Notes: generated by a model from the sequence alone, not told the origin. Counted from the stretch's first letter, positions 25,884-35,323 are shown. The stretch: 64,000 nucleotides of DNA from Mucilaginibacter sp. (GCF_028288225.1 NZ_JAQBOC010000096.1:1-64000), one strand, 5' to 3'. Numbers and translations: made by a program.

Positions 25884-27701
25884 TTACGCTACCTGGAATT
25901 TCAATTCAAACTCCGATCCTTTTTCCTTTTCAGATTTTACGCTTATAATGCCGTTAAGCCGTTTTACAACGGTGTTTACATAGCTTAAGCCAAGGCCAAA
26001 GCCTTTAACATCGTGCAGGTTTCCGGTTGGGATGCGATAAAATTGTTCAAATATTTTTGTTTGCTGATCGCGGCTCATGCCCACGCCTTTATCGGCCACC
26101 TTAATAACCACCTGCCCGTTTTTGTTAAGGGTGCTGATAGTTATATCCGGATTATCAGTACTGTATTTAATGGCATTATCAATCAGGTTATAGATCACGT
26201 TTGAAAAATGGAGCTCATCGGCGCTGATGATCGCATTTTCGGCATCAAGCTGTAAGGCAATAACCGCGCTGGTTTTCTGAAGCTTAAGCTCCATACTGTC
26301 AACCACAACGGCAATCATTTCATTAACATCAAGCGGCTTTTTTTCCAGCTTAAAATCGTTCTTCTCAATGCGGGCAATATTCAGCACCCTCTCAATATGG
26401 CTGCCTAAACGTTCGTTCTCTTCATAAATAATATTAGCGAGGCGGGCAACGCGGCTCCTGTCCTGCGCAATTTCATTGTCTTTTAAAGCCTCGCTGGCGA
26501 TCATTATGGTTGAAACCGGGGTTTTAAACTCATGTGTCATGTTATTAATGAAATCAGTTTTCATTTCTGACACTTTCTTTTGTTTAAGGATAGAGAATAT
26601 GGTGTAACCGAAACACACTATCAGCACCAGCAATAATCCACCGGTGGTAGCCATTGAGGCTGTCATCTTGTTTAGCAGCAGGATATTTCTTTGCGGAAAT
26701 GCAAGCTTGATAATGCCCGGATCGTTGATCACATCCTTACTGAATATTGGGGTTTGATAAATGTTTATATCCGTAAACGTTGGTTTAACGCCGGATACAT
26801 CATTTGCTTTTGAAAACAGGAGGGAGTCTTTATTGGCTAAAGTAACCTCATAGCTAAAAGGTAAGTTAATGCCTTTATTACGCAGCTCAAACCTTAACAG
26901 GGTATCAATCCAGTAAGGATCGAGGCGCAGTTTTAAAGGCTCGCCGTATTTTCCGTATTCTTCTGCCAGGTTAGCAATCACAGTTGATTTACCATTGCTT
27001 TGGGGTGTATTTTGCAAAGAATCATTCTCTAACAACTTCCTTACTTCGTTCAGCTGTCTTTCCTTAAATTTTCTATCCTGTACACGTGCCCACTCGGCAT
27101 TAATGTGCGGTACTGAAATTACCTGCTTCCCAAATTGAGGGTCGCTGTATATATAGCGTACGGTATCGTATTTATGCAATTTTCGCTTTTCTGAAACAGA
27201 TGCCGGCGGAACCTTTACCAGCTCGGGGGTTATCCGCTGGTGGGTAATTCCAAGCTCATCCGTATATTCTTCAAAGCGAAACTGGAGATCAAATTTGCCA
27301 CCCTGGGTAAGCCTGGTAAATTCATCGTCTATTTTTTTATTCAGGATAAGCCGGCGCAGGCTATCGCGTAAAATGGCCAGTTTTTTTTGACGATAGGTAA
27401 GCTTCTTTCTTGAAAGGGTTTTTGTTAAATTATTATTAATGCTGCCGTTATCATCAATGGTCTTTGTTTTCCACGCCGAAAGTGCCTTAGCGCGAAGCTT
27501 GGTTTTTGCATTCAAAAAGTTTAATGCATCGTGCCGGGTAACCTTTGCTACCACATTGTTGAGGGCCTCGTTAACCGAGCGGTCAAAAAGCTCAGATTGC
27601 AATTGATAGGATTGCCTTAAAAAGTATAATTGCATAGTTATTACGCCTAAAAGCGCAAAACTCATCAACCCGATAATAAGTGCAATACTTCTTTTTTTCA
27701 T
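25884..27701 (-). CDS. Sensor histidine kinase (RprX-like)
   Basis: A 605-residue membrane kinase with two transmembrane helices (residues 6-28 and about 348-372) around a large periplasmic domain. The cytoplasmic part has the H-box FINNMTHEFKTPVSTIM (H390), N-box VIYNLIDNAIKYS, and ATP-lid motifs VADKGVGMS and GFGLGLSYV. It presumably phosphorylates the response regulator encoded 187 bases downstream. A TATTTTTG box (complement of 27710-27717) lies eight bases before its ATG, so it probably has a very short leader. The divergent neighbour is a secreted T9SS-tailed protein. Confidence 0.93.
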   Translation of the reverse strand: MKKRSIALIIGLMSFALLGVITMQLYFLRQSYQLQSELFDRSVNEALNNVVAKVTRHDALNFLNAKTKLRAKALSAWKTKTIDDNGSINNNLTKTLSRKKLTYRQKKLAILRDSLRRLILNKKIDDEFTRLTQGGKFDLQFRFEEYTDELGITHQRITPELVKVPPASVSEKRKLHKYDTVRYIYSDPQFGKQVISVPHINAEWARVQDRKFKERQLNEVRKLLENDSLQNTPQSNGKSTVIANLAEEYGKYGEPLKLRLDPYWIDTLLRFELRNKGINLPFSYEVTLANKDSLLFSKANDVSGVKPTFTDINIYQTPIFSKDVINDPGIIKLAFPQRNILLLNKMTASMATTGGLLLVLIVCFGYTIFSILKQKKVSEMKTDFINNMTHEFKTPVSTIMIASEALKDNEIAQDRSRVARLANIIYEENERLGSHIERVLNIARIEKNDFKLEKKPLDVNEMIAVVVDSMELKLQKTSAVIALQLDAENAIISADELHFSNVIYNLIDNAIKYSTDNPDITISTLNKNGQVVIKVADKGVGMSRDQQTKIFEQFYRIPTGNLHDVKGFGLGLSYVNTVVKRLNGIISVKSEKEKGSEFELKFQVA

Positions 27702-27835
27702 CGCAAAAACAAAAATATTTTAAATAAGCCTATAAATTTTGCTTTTAACAAAATTTAACAATTAATAACCTGCATTTAACACCTTGAAATATAGTTGTTT
27801 GTTTAAATTTGACATGCAATTAAACCTAACTACTG

Positions 27836-27843
27836 TAACTTTG
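27836..27843 (+). promoter_or_regulatory. Candidate -7 box for the T9SS-tailed gene
   Basis: TAACTTTG matches TAnnTTTG, with a TTG 24 bases earlier (27809-27811), slightly longer than ideal spacing. Leader length would be about 60 bases. Confidence 0.4.
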
Positions 27844-27907
27844 ACGTGAGCTGGCAATAATTAAAAGCTCATTAAAGTTAATTAACTTAAAACAAACATA
27901 CCCCATC

Positions 27908-28717
27908 ATGAAAAAGCTTTTAGTAAAACCCGGCTTCGAATTTATTTTTTCTTTTAGTTTGGTTATGATACTTGGTCTGCCGCCGGTATTGCTTGCGCAA
28001 ATTAAAACGCAAAAAGATATGGAGATCAGGATAGAAAATGGCGATACTACCATAAACGGTAAAAACATAAAAGAACTTTCGGCAGCCGACAGGCAGGATG
28101 CGCTAACAGACATTAACAATTTGCCCAAAGCTCCATTTAAAGAATTCAAACAAAATAGTAATGATCATCGTGTTTTTACTTTTAAACGAAGAGATACCCT
28201 TGGCGGCGATGAGTTGAAGCCCGGCAAGATGAGGAAAATGAACCGGGAAATGGCGTTCAATTATCGCATGAATGATGAAGGGTCCGATCGGATGGAAATA
28301 AGAGAGAGAAGATTTGAGCGGCCAATGGGTAGGTTCGACAGGAAGAACAGCCAGAACTTTGAGTATGTAAATACGAATAATGACGGCGTTAGCACCCACG
28401 TTAGCTTCCGCGTATCAGAAGCCTCAGATGATGATTTGAAAAGGATGCCCTATGTGGAAGGTCCAAAATTTGAAATTAAAGACCTTAACCTGGTGCCGCA
28501 ATTTTCGAGCGGTAAAATTTTACTGATGTTTAACCTGCTTTCAAAGGCCCCCGCCGAAGTTAAGCTGAGCGACAGCGAAGGAAAAACGCTTTGGAGCGAA
28601 AAAACCATAAACGGCAACTTTAATAAAAGCTTTGCTTTGGGCCTGAATGGTGTTTATTACCTGCAAATAAAACAAGGTAAAAATATTGCTGTGAAAAGGA
28701 TAATGAAAGAGGAATAA
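27908..28717 (+). CDS. Secreted protein with type IX secretion sorting tail
   Basis: The 269-residue protein has an N-terminal hydrophobic segment (about 12-30: FEFIFSFSLVMILGLPPVLL), a charged, Arg/Met-rich middle (RMEIRERRFERPMGRFDRKN) without recognised domain, and a C-terminal 70-residue beta-domain (GKILLMFNLLSKAPAEVKLS ... LNGVYYLQIKQGKNIAVKRI). That end matches the type A sorting domain of the T9SS, so the protein is exported to the surface. It is divergently transcribed from the histidine kinase, so it may be its sensor partner or target (inference). Confidence 0.75.
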   Translation: MKKLLVKPGFEFIFSFSLVMILGLPPVLLAQIKTQKDMEIRIENGDTTINGKNIKELSAADRQDALTDINNLPKAPFKEFKQNSNDHRVFTFKRRDTLGGDELKPGKMRKMNREMAFNYRMNDEGSDRMEIRERRFERPMGRFDRKNSQNFEYVNTNNDGVSTHVSFRVSEASDDDLKRMPYVEGPKFEIKDLNLVPQFSSGKILLMFNLLSKAPAEVKLSDSEGKTLWSEKTINGNFNKSFALGLNGVYYLQIKQGKNIAVKRIMKEE

Positions 28718-28797
28718 GGGAAAAAGTTGGCAGTAGGCAGTTTTCAGTGGGCAGTTACCTGTTGGATAATGTAGTTGCCGACAGAAACTCTATTTAT

Positions 28798-28831
28798 AAA
28801 AAAGCCATTTCAATTGCGGAATGGCTTTTTT
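28798..28831 (+). terminator. Rho-independent terminator
   Basis: The 12-base arms AAAAAAGCCATT (28798-28809) and its complement (28820-28831) end in a run of six T. It lies about 80 bases after the T9SS-tailed gene. The remaining gap to 29046 is A+T-rich without a gene. Confidence 0.7.
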
Positions 28832-29045
28832 GCAACCCCGGCGTTTCCATAGCGTCAATCATGCAAATTTGATTAGTGGACGCTTTTCTATGTAAATTGT
28901 CAATTGAGTCTATGTATATAGTAAGTTTACCTTATGTAAATTGTAAGTTTGTTTGTAGATTTATTATACTATTAAAACCGGTCTCAGCACATCAAAAACA
29001 GTGTAGGTTAGTATTATAGTGTTCTGCAAAGCCAACATTCTCCAC

Positions 29046-29080
29046 ATACAAAAAGCCCGGCATAACCAGGCTTTTTGTAT
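29046..29080 (-). terminator. Terminator of the DUF3127 gene
   Basis: Arms ATACAAAAAGCC (29046-29057) and complement (29069-29080) surround GGCATAACCAG. On the minus strand the stem ends in a T-rich run. It lies 40 bases past the end of the DUF3127 gene. Confidence 0.65.
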
Positions 29081-29119
29081 AAATAACTATCAACTGCCTC
29101 CCGGCAACTGCAACCTTTC

Positions 29120-29482
29120 TTAGAAAGGCAAATCGTCTTCATCAGGCGTTGAGCTGATATCAGCTGGCGGCGCATATTCTGGTGTTGAAGCGCTGCCCGC
29201 ACCTGCCAATACATTTATTTTCCAAAGCTGCATGGAGTTGAAATAGCTTTTTTTACCTGTTTTATCTGTCCACGGACGGCCTTTTAAATTGAAGAAAACT
29301 TCAACATCATCACCAACCTTTGTATTATCCAATAAATTGCAGCGGTCCTGTATCGCTTCGAATTTTAAATATTCAGGATATTGCGGATTCTCGATATATT
29401 CAAGTATCAATTCTCTTTTTTTAAGTGAGTCAGTAACCTGTACCGTTGGGCTCACTTCATGTACCTTACCCTTAATTTCCAT
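29120..29482 (-). CDS. DUF3127 protein with SSB-like C-terminal tip
   Basis: A 120-residue DUF3127 protein. Residues 1-90 are beta-rich with an OB-like run (MEIKGKVHEVSPTVQVTDSL, KVGDDVEVFFNLKGRPW, YFNSMQLWKINV). A flexible Ala/Pro tail then ends in DEDDLPF. That end is like the acidic-Pro-Phe tip of single-stranded DNA-binding protein, which recruits repair and replication enzymes. So a DNA-maintenance role is plausible but inferred. A TAATTTTG box (complement of 29488-29495) lies five bases ahead of the ATG. Confidence 0.8.
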   Translation of the reverse strand: MEIKGKVHEVSPTVQVTDSLKKRELILEYIENPQYPEYLKFEAIQDRCNLLDNTKVGDDVEVFFNLKGRPWTDKTGKKSYFNSMQLWKINVLAGAGSASTPEYAPPADISSTPDEDDLPF

Positions 29483-29487
29483 AGTTT

Positions 29488-29495
29488 CAAAATTA
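29488..29495 (-). promoter_or_regulatory. -7 box five bases from the start codon
   Basis: On the minus strand TAATTTTG ends five bases upstream of ATG 29482. Predicts a leaderless or nearly leaderless transcript. Confidence 0.4.
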
Positions 29496-29561
29496 AAAAT
29501 GTAAAGTTAATAGATAAGAAATAAAATCGGGCGTATTTAATTCATAAATTCGCACAATATC

Positions 29562-30734
29562 ATGCAAGTTTTCCACACTGAAAATAAAATTATCATAACC
29601 TGCAATAAAAGGCTGTCGGCTTACCTGCAGCAGGAGGTTGAAGACCTGGGTTTTAAGCCTGTCCGCGTTTTTCAAACCGGCATTGAACTTTGGGGTACAG
29701 TTACCGACTGTATAACGTTAAATTTAAATTTACGCTGCGCCAGCCAGGTGCTGTATTTAATTAAAAGCTTTAATGCCGATGACCCCAAACAGCTTTATGA
29801 TGAGCTGGTTGAGATAGAATGGGAAAAGCTTATTGATTTTAGCGGCTACTTCTCGGTAACATCAAATGTAAATAACGAGCATATACTAACCCCGCTTTTT
29901 GCCAATGTGAAGGTTAAGGATGCCATTGCCGACAGGATAAAATCTGTTAAAGGATTAAGGCCAAACTCGGGCGCCGAATCAAATAAAACGGTGGTGCACC
30001 TGTACTGGCAGGATAATGAGGCCGATATATTTTTAGATACATCGGGCGAAACGCTGGCCAAACACAGCTATCGTAAAATTCCGGGCAAGGCGCCAATGCT
30101 CGAAGCTTTAGCAACATCAACCATTATGGCCACCCATTGGGACAGGAAGAGCACCTTCATAAACCCCATGTGCGGATCGGGCACACTGGCTATTGAAGCG
30201 GCCCTGCTGGCTACTGATAAATGCCCTGGCCTGTTCAGGATGAATTATGGCTTTATGCACATAATGGGCTATGACGAAACCGTGTTTTTTACCGAGCGCA
30301 GAAAGCTGAAGGATAAAGCAAAAAAGGATACAGGCTTTAAAATTATCGCCACAGATATATCAGAAGATGCGGTTGACATTGCACAAAAAAACGCAAAAAC
30401 AGCCGGCGTAGAACATTTAATTGATTTTAGTGTTTGTGATTTTGCAGACACGCCAATACCGGAAGAGCCGGGCGTTATAATGTTTAATCCGGAATATGGC
30501 GAGCGCCTTGGCGTGCACACCAAACTGGAGGCAACATATAAGCGCATGGGCGATTTTATGAAGAAAGATTGTTTGGGTTATCGAGGTTATGTTTTTACCG
30601 GCAACCCGGATCTTGCAAAGGTGATTGGCCTGCGTGCATCCCGCAAAATTGAGTTTTACAATGGTAAGCTGGATTGCCGCTTACTGGAGTATGAGCTTTA
30701 TTCAGGCACCAAAAGGGAACCCAGGGAAGTGTAA
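29562..30734 (+). CDS. THUMP-domain class I RNA methyltransferase (RlmL/RlmK-type)
   Basis: A 390-residue enzyme. The N-terminal part (about 45-165) is a THUMP RNA-binding domain, followed by a Rossmann methyltransferase with PMCGSGTLAIEAAL (motif I, about 203-216). The catalytic motif is FNPEYGERLG, where many relatives have NPPYGERL. The RlmL N-terminal half methylates G2445 of 23S rRNA in enterobacteria, and this family is the Bacteroidota counterpart; the exact target is inferred. Monocistronic, divergent from the DUF3127 gene with 79 bases between. Confidence 0.9.
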   Translation: MQVFHTENKIIITCNKRLSAYLQQEVEDLGFKPVRVFQTGIELWGTVTDCITLNLNLRCASQVLYLIKSFNADDPKQLYDELVEIEWEKLIDFSGYFSVTSNVNNEHILTPLFANVKVKDAIADRIKSVKGLRPNSGAESNKTVVHLYWQDNEADIFLDTSGETLAKHSYRKIPGKAPMLEALATSTIMATHWDRKSTFINPMCGSGTLAIEAALLATDKCPGLFRMNYGFMHIMGYDETVFFTERRKLKDKAKKDTGFKIIATDISEDAVDIAQKNAKTAGVEHLIDFSVCDFADTPIPEEPGVIMFNPEYGERLGVHTKLEATYKRMGDFMKKDCLGYRGYVFTGNPDLAKVIGLRASRKIEFYNGKLDCRLLEYELYSGTKREPREV

Positions 30735-30790
30735 TTTAAATATCGAATACTGAATGTTGAAATATCGAATAATGAAGTTTCAACGTTCAT
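30735..30790. repeat. Short-word repeats (ATATCGAATAATGAAG)
   Basis: The near-repeats ATATCGAATACTGAAT and ATATCGAATAATGAAG lie after the methyltransferase. They share vocabulary with the hairpin at 21815-21858. Confidence 0.5.
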
Positions 30791-30802
30791 TACTATTTAC
30801 AG

Positions 30803-31300
30803 ATGAAAAAGATCACATTATCAATAATAGCATTATTAATATCTGTTGGTTGTTTTGCGCAGGAGGGGCTTGCCTTTCCGTTCCAGGGGGGCAAAGACGC
30901 AATGACCCGGTTTTTTAAGGATAGTTTGGTTGTTTCGCAGGATATAATTCAGAAAAAAACTGCAGGCATGGTTATGTTTAAATTTACTGCCGACGAAAAA
31001 GGCAATATAAAAAAGACGATCATCTATTATGCCGATGATGCCATTTTAGCGGTCCCGGTAATTGAGGCTATCAAAAAATCGAACCATAAATGGATCATAC
31101 CCAACCATGAAAAAGTTCATGATTATATAGTCCCGTTCTATATCCGTTATAATTTGCCCGAAGACCCGGATGCCGGTCTGCAAAAGGCTGCTTATGATAA
31201 TTATCGCAATAAGAAGCCTATTCTTCCAAACAACCAGATCCCGCTGGATATGGCTACCCTGCTGCCGGCCATCACCATAAGCTATGACGTTGCACCATAA
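30803..31300 (+). CDS. Secreted TonB-C-terminal-like protein
   Basis: A 165-residue protein with a signal peptide (ending GCFAQ). The body has the pattern of a TonB C-terminal domain: GMVMFKFTADEKGNIKKTII, then VIEAIKKSNHKWIIPN and VPFYIRYNL. In Bacteroidota such periplasmic domains are common outside TonB itself, with unknown purpose. The match is partial (no PPxFPGG start). It sits alone between a methyltransferase and the convergent beta-CASP gene. Confidence 0.55.
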   Translation: MKKITLSIIALLISVGCFAQEGLAFPFQGGKDAMTRFFKDSLVVSQDIIQKKTAGMVMFKFTADEKGNIKKTIIYYADDAILAVPVIEAIKKSNHKWIIPNHEKVHDYIVPFYIRYNLPEDPDAGLQKAAYDNYRNKKPILPNNQIPLDMATLLPAITISYDVAP

Positions 31301-31421
31301 ACAGGTTTGAATTTGCCAAATATCGCCCGGGGTGCTTGTCTGCTGTTTTCTTCGTGACAGAACTAAAATGGGAATCCTTTATTTTAATAATATTAAGGCT
31401 GTATCAAAAGGCTTAACAAGT

Positions 31422-32822
31422 TTAAATTTCTATCTTTTGATGCTGATAGGGTATTTCCACTTTTCTAAATCCTTTATCCAGTATTTTTTTCCTGAAATGC
31501 TGCTGTACCTCATATTCGCCGTGCACCAGGAAAACTTCTTTTACTTTTTCCGGATCCTGGCAACTGATGAAATGCAGCAGGTCTTCATAATCCCCATGTG
31601 CGCTCATTGATTTTATGGATTGCACTTCGGCCTTTACATCATACTTATCGCCAAAAATAAACACCTCGCGGTCGCCGCGTAAAAGATGCCCGCCCAATGA
31701 GCTGGGTTCGCTATAGCCTACCATCAAAATGGTGCATTTTGGGTTGCCGATATTATTTTTTATATGATGTTTCACCCTCCCCGCTTCGGCCATGCCCGAT
31801 GAAGAAATAATTACAGATGGCGTGGGGTTATCATTTAATGCTTTTGATTCTTCGGTTGATTGTATAAAAGTTAATCCCTTAAAACCAAATGGGTTTGGGT
31901 CAACCTTTAAAACATCGGTAACTTCTTTATTGTACACTTCCGGGTGGTTCATCAATACATGGGTAGCTTTTTCAGAGAGCGGGCTATCAACGTAATAATG
32001 CAGATCGGGCAATATACCTTTTAGTTCAAGGGCATTTAATGCATATAATACTTCCTGCGTACGGCCAACGCTAAAAGCAGGGATTATCAGTTTGCCTTTC
32101 TTTATTTCGCAGGTATGTTTAATAATTTCCAACAAAGCATCCTGGATGGCGCCAACATCCTTATGCAAGGAATCACCATAGGTTGATTCCAATATTATAT
32201 AATCTGCCTGTGGAAAAGGCTGCGGGCTTTTCAACAGCATATCACCGTAACGGCCCACATCGCCGCTAAAAGTTATGTGTGTATATTTTCCATCTTCCAA
32301 GGCTGATAAATTTATGGCCGCGCTGCCAATCAAATGCCCGGCATCAGTAAATTTTAGTTTAACCACGGGGGTAATTTCATATTCCTCGTTATAGTCAACA
32401 ATTTTAAATAGCCGTAACGATTCCATGGCCTGTTCCTCGGTGTATAGCGGTTCAAGCAGCGGTTGCCCATTCCTCTTTCTGTGCTTATTGCTATACTCGA
32501 TATCCTGTTCCTGTATTTTTGCCGAATCCATTAAAAGGATCTTTGCAAGGTCCATTGTTGGCGCGGTGCAAAATATTTGCCCGTTAAACCCTTCGGCCAC
32601 AAAGCGCGGAATTAAGCCACAATGATCAATATGCGCATGCGATAATACCAGGTAATCAACCTTTTTAGGGTTAAAGCCAAAATGCTCATTTAATTCTTCT
32701 GTATGTTCTCCCATTCCCTGGAACATGCCGCAGTCGAGCAAAATGGAAGTTCCGTCATTTAACCTTATTAAATGTTTACTGCCGGTTACGTTACGGGTGG
32801 CGCCGTGAAAAGTTATATTCAT
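31422..32822 (-). CDS. MBL-fold beta-CASP RNA nuclease
   Basis: A 466-residue CPSF73-like nuclease. The metallo-beta-lactamase motifs are LSHAHIDHCG (HxHxDH), DAGHLIGSA and TFSGDVGRYGDMLL. The beta-CASP domain follows (SVGRTQEVLYALN), and the C-terminal HGDYEDLLHFIS and FLVHGEYEV provide the remaining metal ligands. The family cleaves RNA as endo- or 5'-exonuclease. No signal peptide, so cytoplasmic. Single gene; its start is set by the N-terminal beta strand MNITFHGATRNVTGSKHL, which is conserved in the family. Confidence 0.92.
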   Translation of the reverse strand: MNITFHGATRNVTGSKHLIRLNDGTSILLDCGMFQGMGEHTEELNEHFGFNPKKVDYLVLSHAHIDHCGLIPRFVAEGFNGQIFCTAPTMDLAKILLMDSAKIQEQDIEYSNKHRKRNGQPLLEPLYTEEQAMESLRLFKIVDYNEEYEITPVVKLKFTDAGHLIGSAAINLSALEDGKYTHITFSGDVGRYGDMLLKSPQPFPQADYIILESTYGDSLHKDVGAIQDALLEIIKHTCEIKKGKLIIPAFSVGRTQEVLYALNALELKGILPDLHYYVDSPLSEKATHVLMNHPEVYNKEVTDVLKVDPNPFGFKGLTFIQSTEESKALNDNPTPSVIISSSGMAEAGRVKHHIKNNIGNPKCTILMVGYSEPSSLGGHLLRGDREVFIFGDKYDVKAEVQSIKSMSAHGDYEDLLHFISCQDPEKVKEVFLVHGEYEVQQHFRKKILDKGFRKVEIPYQHQKIEI

Positions 32823-33248
32823 TTATATATTAATGTATGTTTAGGTATAACCGGAAATAAAAAGTAAAATAAATTTGAATAACTAATATTTTAGTTATAA
32901 TTTTAACTATCATTTAAATTATGAAGGTAATAATATTAACGGCATTATTGTTTTAAGTATACCTGTAAATGCCTGGTGGCGTGCTGCTACATTTAGCCAC
33001 ATTGCTAAAATAATTTAACTGTTGATGCATTGAATACGCAATATTTGAACGCTATTGACGCTGAATAATAGAGGCGTATTTAAAGTGTGAAACCAGACCG
33101 GATTCAGATGGAAACCGGGATGAACGTTGCTGACTAAATTTGTTAACCTCCTAAACCAATTTGTAAATAATTATAAATTAAAAGTAATTGCTGATACAAA
33201 GTTTGCCCAATACGGGCCGGCTATTTACCAGGACTAAACACCAAGTGT
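32823..33248. other. Intergenic region upstream of blaI-like gene
   Basis: The 426-base gap has no gene. A TAAATTTG box (33135-33142) could serve the BlaI operon, giving a leader of about 100 bases. The words AAATTTGTTAA and CCAATTTGTAAATA near 33136-33170 might be BlaI half-sites, but no strong dyad is present. Confidence 0.3.
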
Positions 33249-33620
33249 ATGGAAATTAAAGAATTAACACGTGCCGAAGAGCAAATTATGCAGGTACTGT
33301 GGCAGTTGCAAAAGGGATTTGTAAAAGAGGTAATAGATGTGCTTCCTGAACCTAAACCGGCTTATAATACGGTATCAACCATTATAAGGATCCTGGAGGC
33401 CAAGGGCTTTGTGGGGCACACGGCATTTGGTAAAAGCCACGAATATTACCCGGTAATAAGCAAAGAACAGTATCAAAACTTTGCTACTGATAAGTTAATG
33501 AACGGATATTTTGATAATTCGGTAAAACGCATGTTTTCATACTTTGTGAAAAAAGAAAAGATAGACTTGAAAGAGGCCGATGAGATAATGAAACTGATTG
33601 AAAAACTTAAAGAAAAATAA
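33249..33620 (+). CDS. BlaI/MecI/CopY-family transcriptional regulator
   Basis: A 123-residue winged-helix repressor (MEIKELTRAEEQIMQVLWQL, then PKPAYNTVSTIIRILEAKGF, the recognition helix region). The C-terminal half forms the dimerisation helix (KRMFSYFVKKEKIDLKEADE). In Staphylococcus, BlaI and MecI are cleaved when the M56 sensor BlaR1 or MecR1 is activated. The next gene, two bases away, is exactly such an M56 protein, so the pair is a sensor-repressor unit. The inducer is unknown here and no beta-lactamase gene adjoins. Confidence 0.92.
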   Translation: MEIKELTRAEEQIMQVLWQLQKGFVKEVIDVLPEPKPAYNTVSTIIRILEAKGFVGHTAFGKSHEYYPVISKEQYQNFATDKLMNGYFDNSVKRMFSYFVKKEKIDLKEADEIMKLIEKLKEK

Positions 33621-33622
33621 TT

Positions 33623-35323
33623 ATGACCGGGTGGCATTATTTATTGCTGGTAAATATTTACCTGCTGTTATTTTATGGGTTTTATGTTTTGCTGTTACGC
33701 AAAGAAACCTTTTTTCAGCTTAACAGGGTTTACCTGGTGGCAGCATCATTGCTATCATTTTTTATCCCGATGATCCAATCGAACTGGGTGCAAAATTTAT
33801 TTATCACTAAAGAGGTACAGCTAACAATATACAGCAGTCCTTTAGTCGTTTATCAGTTCCAGCCTATCCGGCATACACAGGTAACCATCGGGCAACTTTT
33901 AGTAGTTATCTATTTAGCGGGAATGCTGTTTTTAGTTGCGCGATTTATTTGGCAGATGGTCGTTTTGAATAAAATAATAAATCAGCCCGATTCAACTATA
34001 GCCTATTCATTCTTCAAAAAAATAAAGCTTGCGCCACACCAGGCGGATAACCACATAATATCGGCGCATGAGCATGTGCATGCAAATCAATGGCACTCTG
34101 CCGATGTTTTGCTTATTGAAGCAGTAATGATCATCAACTGGTTTAACCCGGTGGTTTACCTTTATCGCTTTGCCATAAAACACATACATGAATACATTGC
34201 GGACAGGCAGGCGCTAAAGTCAGGTACTAATAAAAGCGATTATGCTTTATTGTTGTTAAGCCAAACCTTTAATGCTCCTGTGCATCAGCTGGTAAATCCG
34301 TTTTATAACCACAGCCTGCTAAAACAACGGATTATGATGTTGCAAAAAAACAAATCAAACCGCATTGCGCTTGTCAAATATGGACTTTCGGCGCCCTTGT
34401 TTATTTTGATGCTGGTACTTTCATCAGCAACCATCAGCAATAGTAAAACGGTTAACCTTGTTAATAAAAAAGCCGAGCAGGTTTTTTTAACCCCCGCCTC
34501 GGTTATTCAGCCGGATATTATAATGGATAGCACCACAATGGTACATGATACAGTTATCGAAGAAGGAAAAAAGGAGGCAGAAGCCCTAAGAGCTGAGGCA
34601 CTGGCAATAACAACGGATACTGTGCCTGCAAAATCAAGCCCCGTATTCACCTCGGTTGAGCAAGTGCCACAATTTCCGGGAGGGATGGAAGCCTTTAGCA
34701 ATTACCTTGGAAAAACCATAAAATACCCTGCAGCCTCACGCGAAAAGAGCATCCAGGGAAAAGTGATCATTAGTTTTATAGTGGAGCAGGACGGGGCGTT
34801 ATCTGATGCTCACGTAACCCGCGGTATTGCTGACGACTTAAATAAGGAAGCGTTACGTGCGATAAAAGCTTCTCCCAAATGGGAACCCGGGATCCAAAAT
34901 GGAAAAACTGTAAGAGTGGCATATTCTGTACCCATTTCATTTGCTCTATCTGGATCAACACCCGCCGGCCCCGTTGGTGATAAAACAAGTAAGCCAAACG
35001 ATGATAAAAGTTCGCAAAAGGTGTCGCTTGCAACAATCAACTCAATTGTCTCCAAATCTGATACCGATAAAAATAAAAAGGCTTCTGAATTTAATATCAA
35101 TTCCATTTCCGGAAAGCCTCTATGCATGCTTGATGGCAAAGAAGTGGATAATTTAACTACTATAAACCCCAATGAGATAGAGAGCATTTCTGTACTTAAA
35201 GACGCCACCGCTACCGCCATTTATGGGGTTAAGGGAGAGCACGGCGTAATAGTAATTACTACAAAAAAAGATTTTAAAAAATTAAAGCTATCCCCGGTAA
35301 AAGAGCCTGAAACAAAACAGTGA
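33623..35323 (+). CDS. BlaR1-like M56 metallopeptidase with TonB and plug-like domains
   Basis: The 566-residue protein has an M56 membrane peptidase region: helices at about 6-25, 35-53 and 88-115, zinc motif HEHVH at 149-153 and an additional acidic residue near E180 in HIHEYIADRQAL. A last helix is at about 252-272. The tail facing the periplasm has a TonB C-terminal domain (about 345-425; PQFPGGMEAF, GKVIISFIVEQDG) and then a segment like the plug of TonB receptors (INPNEIESISVLKDATATAI, YGVKGEHGVIVITTK). It is two bases from the BlaI gene. The added domains suggest outer-membrane signalling, which is inference. Confidence 0.88.
   Translation: MTGWHYLLLVNIYLLLFYGFYVLLLRKETFFQLNRVYLVAASLLSFFIPMIQSNWVQNLFITKEVQLTIYSSPLVVYQFQPIRHTQVTIGQLLVVIYLAGMLFLVARFIWQMVVLNKIINQPDSTIAYSFFKKIKLAPHQADNHIISAHEHVHANQWHSADVLLIEAVMIINWFNPVVYLYRFAIKHIHEYIADRQALKSGTNKSDYALLLLSQTFNAPVHQLVNPFYNHSLLKQRIMMLQKNKSNRIALVKYGLSAPLFILMLVLSSATISNSKTVNLVNKKAEQVFLTPASVIQPDIIMDSTTMVHDTVIEEGKKEAEALRAEALAITTDTVPAKSSPVFTSVEQVPQFPGGMEAFSNYLGKTIKYPAASREKSIQGKVIISFIVEQDGALSDAHVTRGIADDLNKEALRAIKASPKWEPGIQNGKTVRVAYSVPISFALSGSTPAGPVGDKTSKPNDDKSSQKVSLATINSIVSKSDTDKNKKASEFNINSISGKPLCMLDGKEVDNLTTINPNEIESISVLKDATATAIYGVKGEHGVIVITTKKDFKKLKLSPVKEPETKQ

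Noticed and set aside
28718..29119. tRNA or small RNA gene in the 402-base gap
   Set aside because: No cloverleaf or CCA-ending stem found; only the two terminators can be supported.
33121..33248. BlaI operator dyad upstream of the BlaI gene
   Set aside because: Only weak AATTTGT-type half-sites were found; no palindrome good enough to call.
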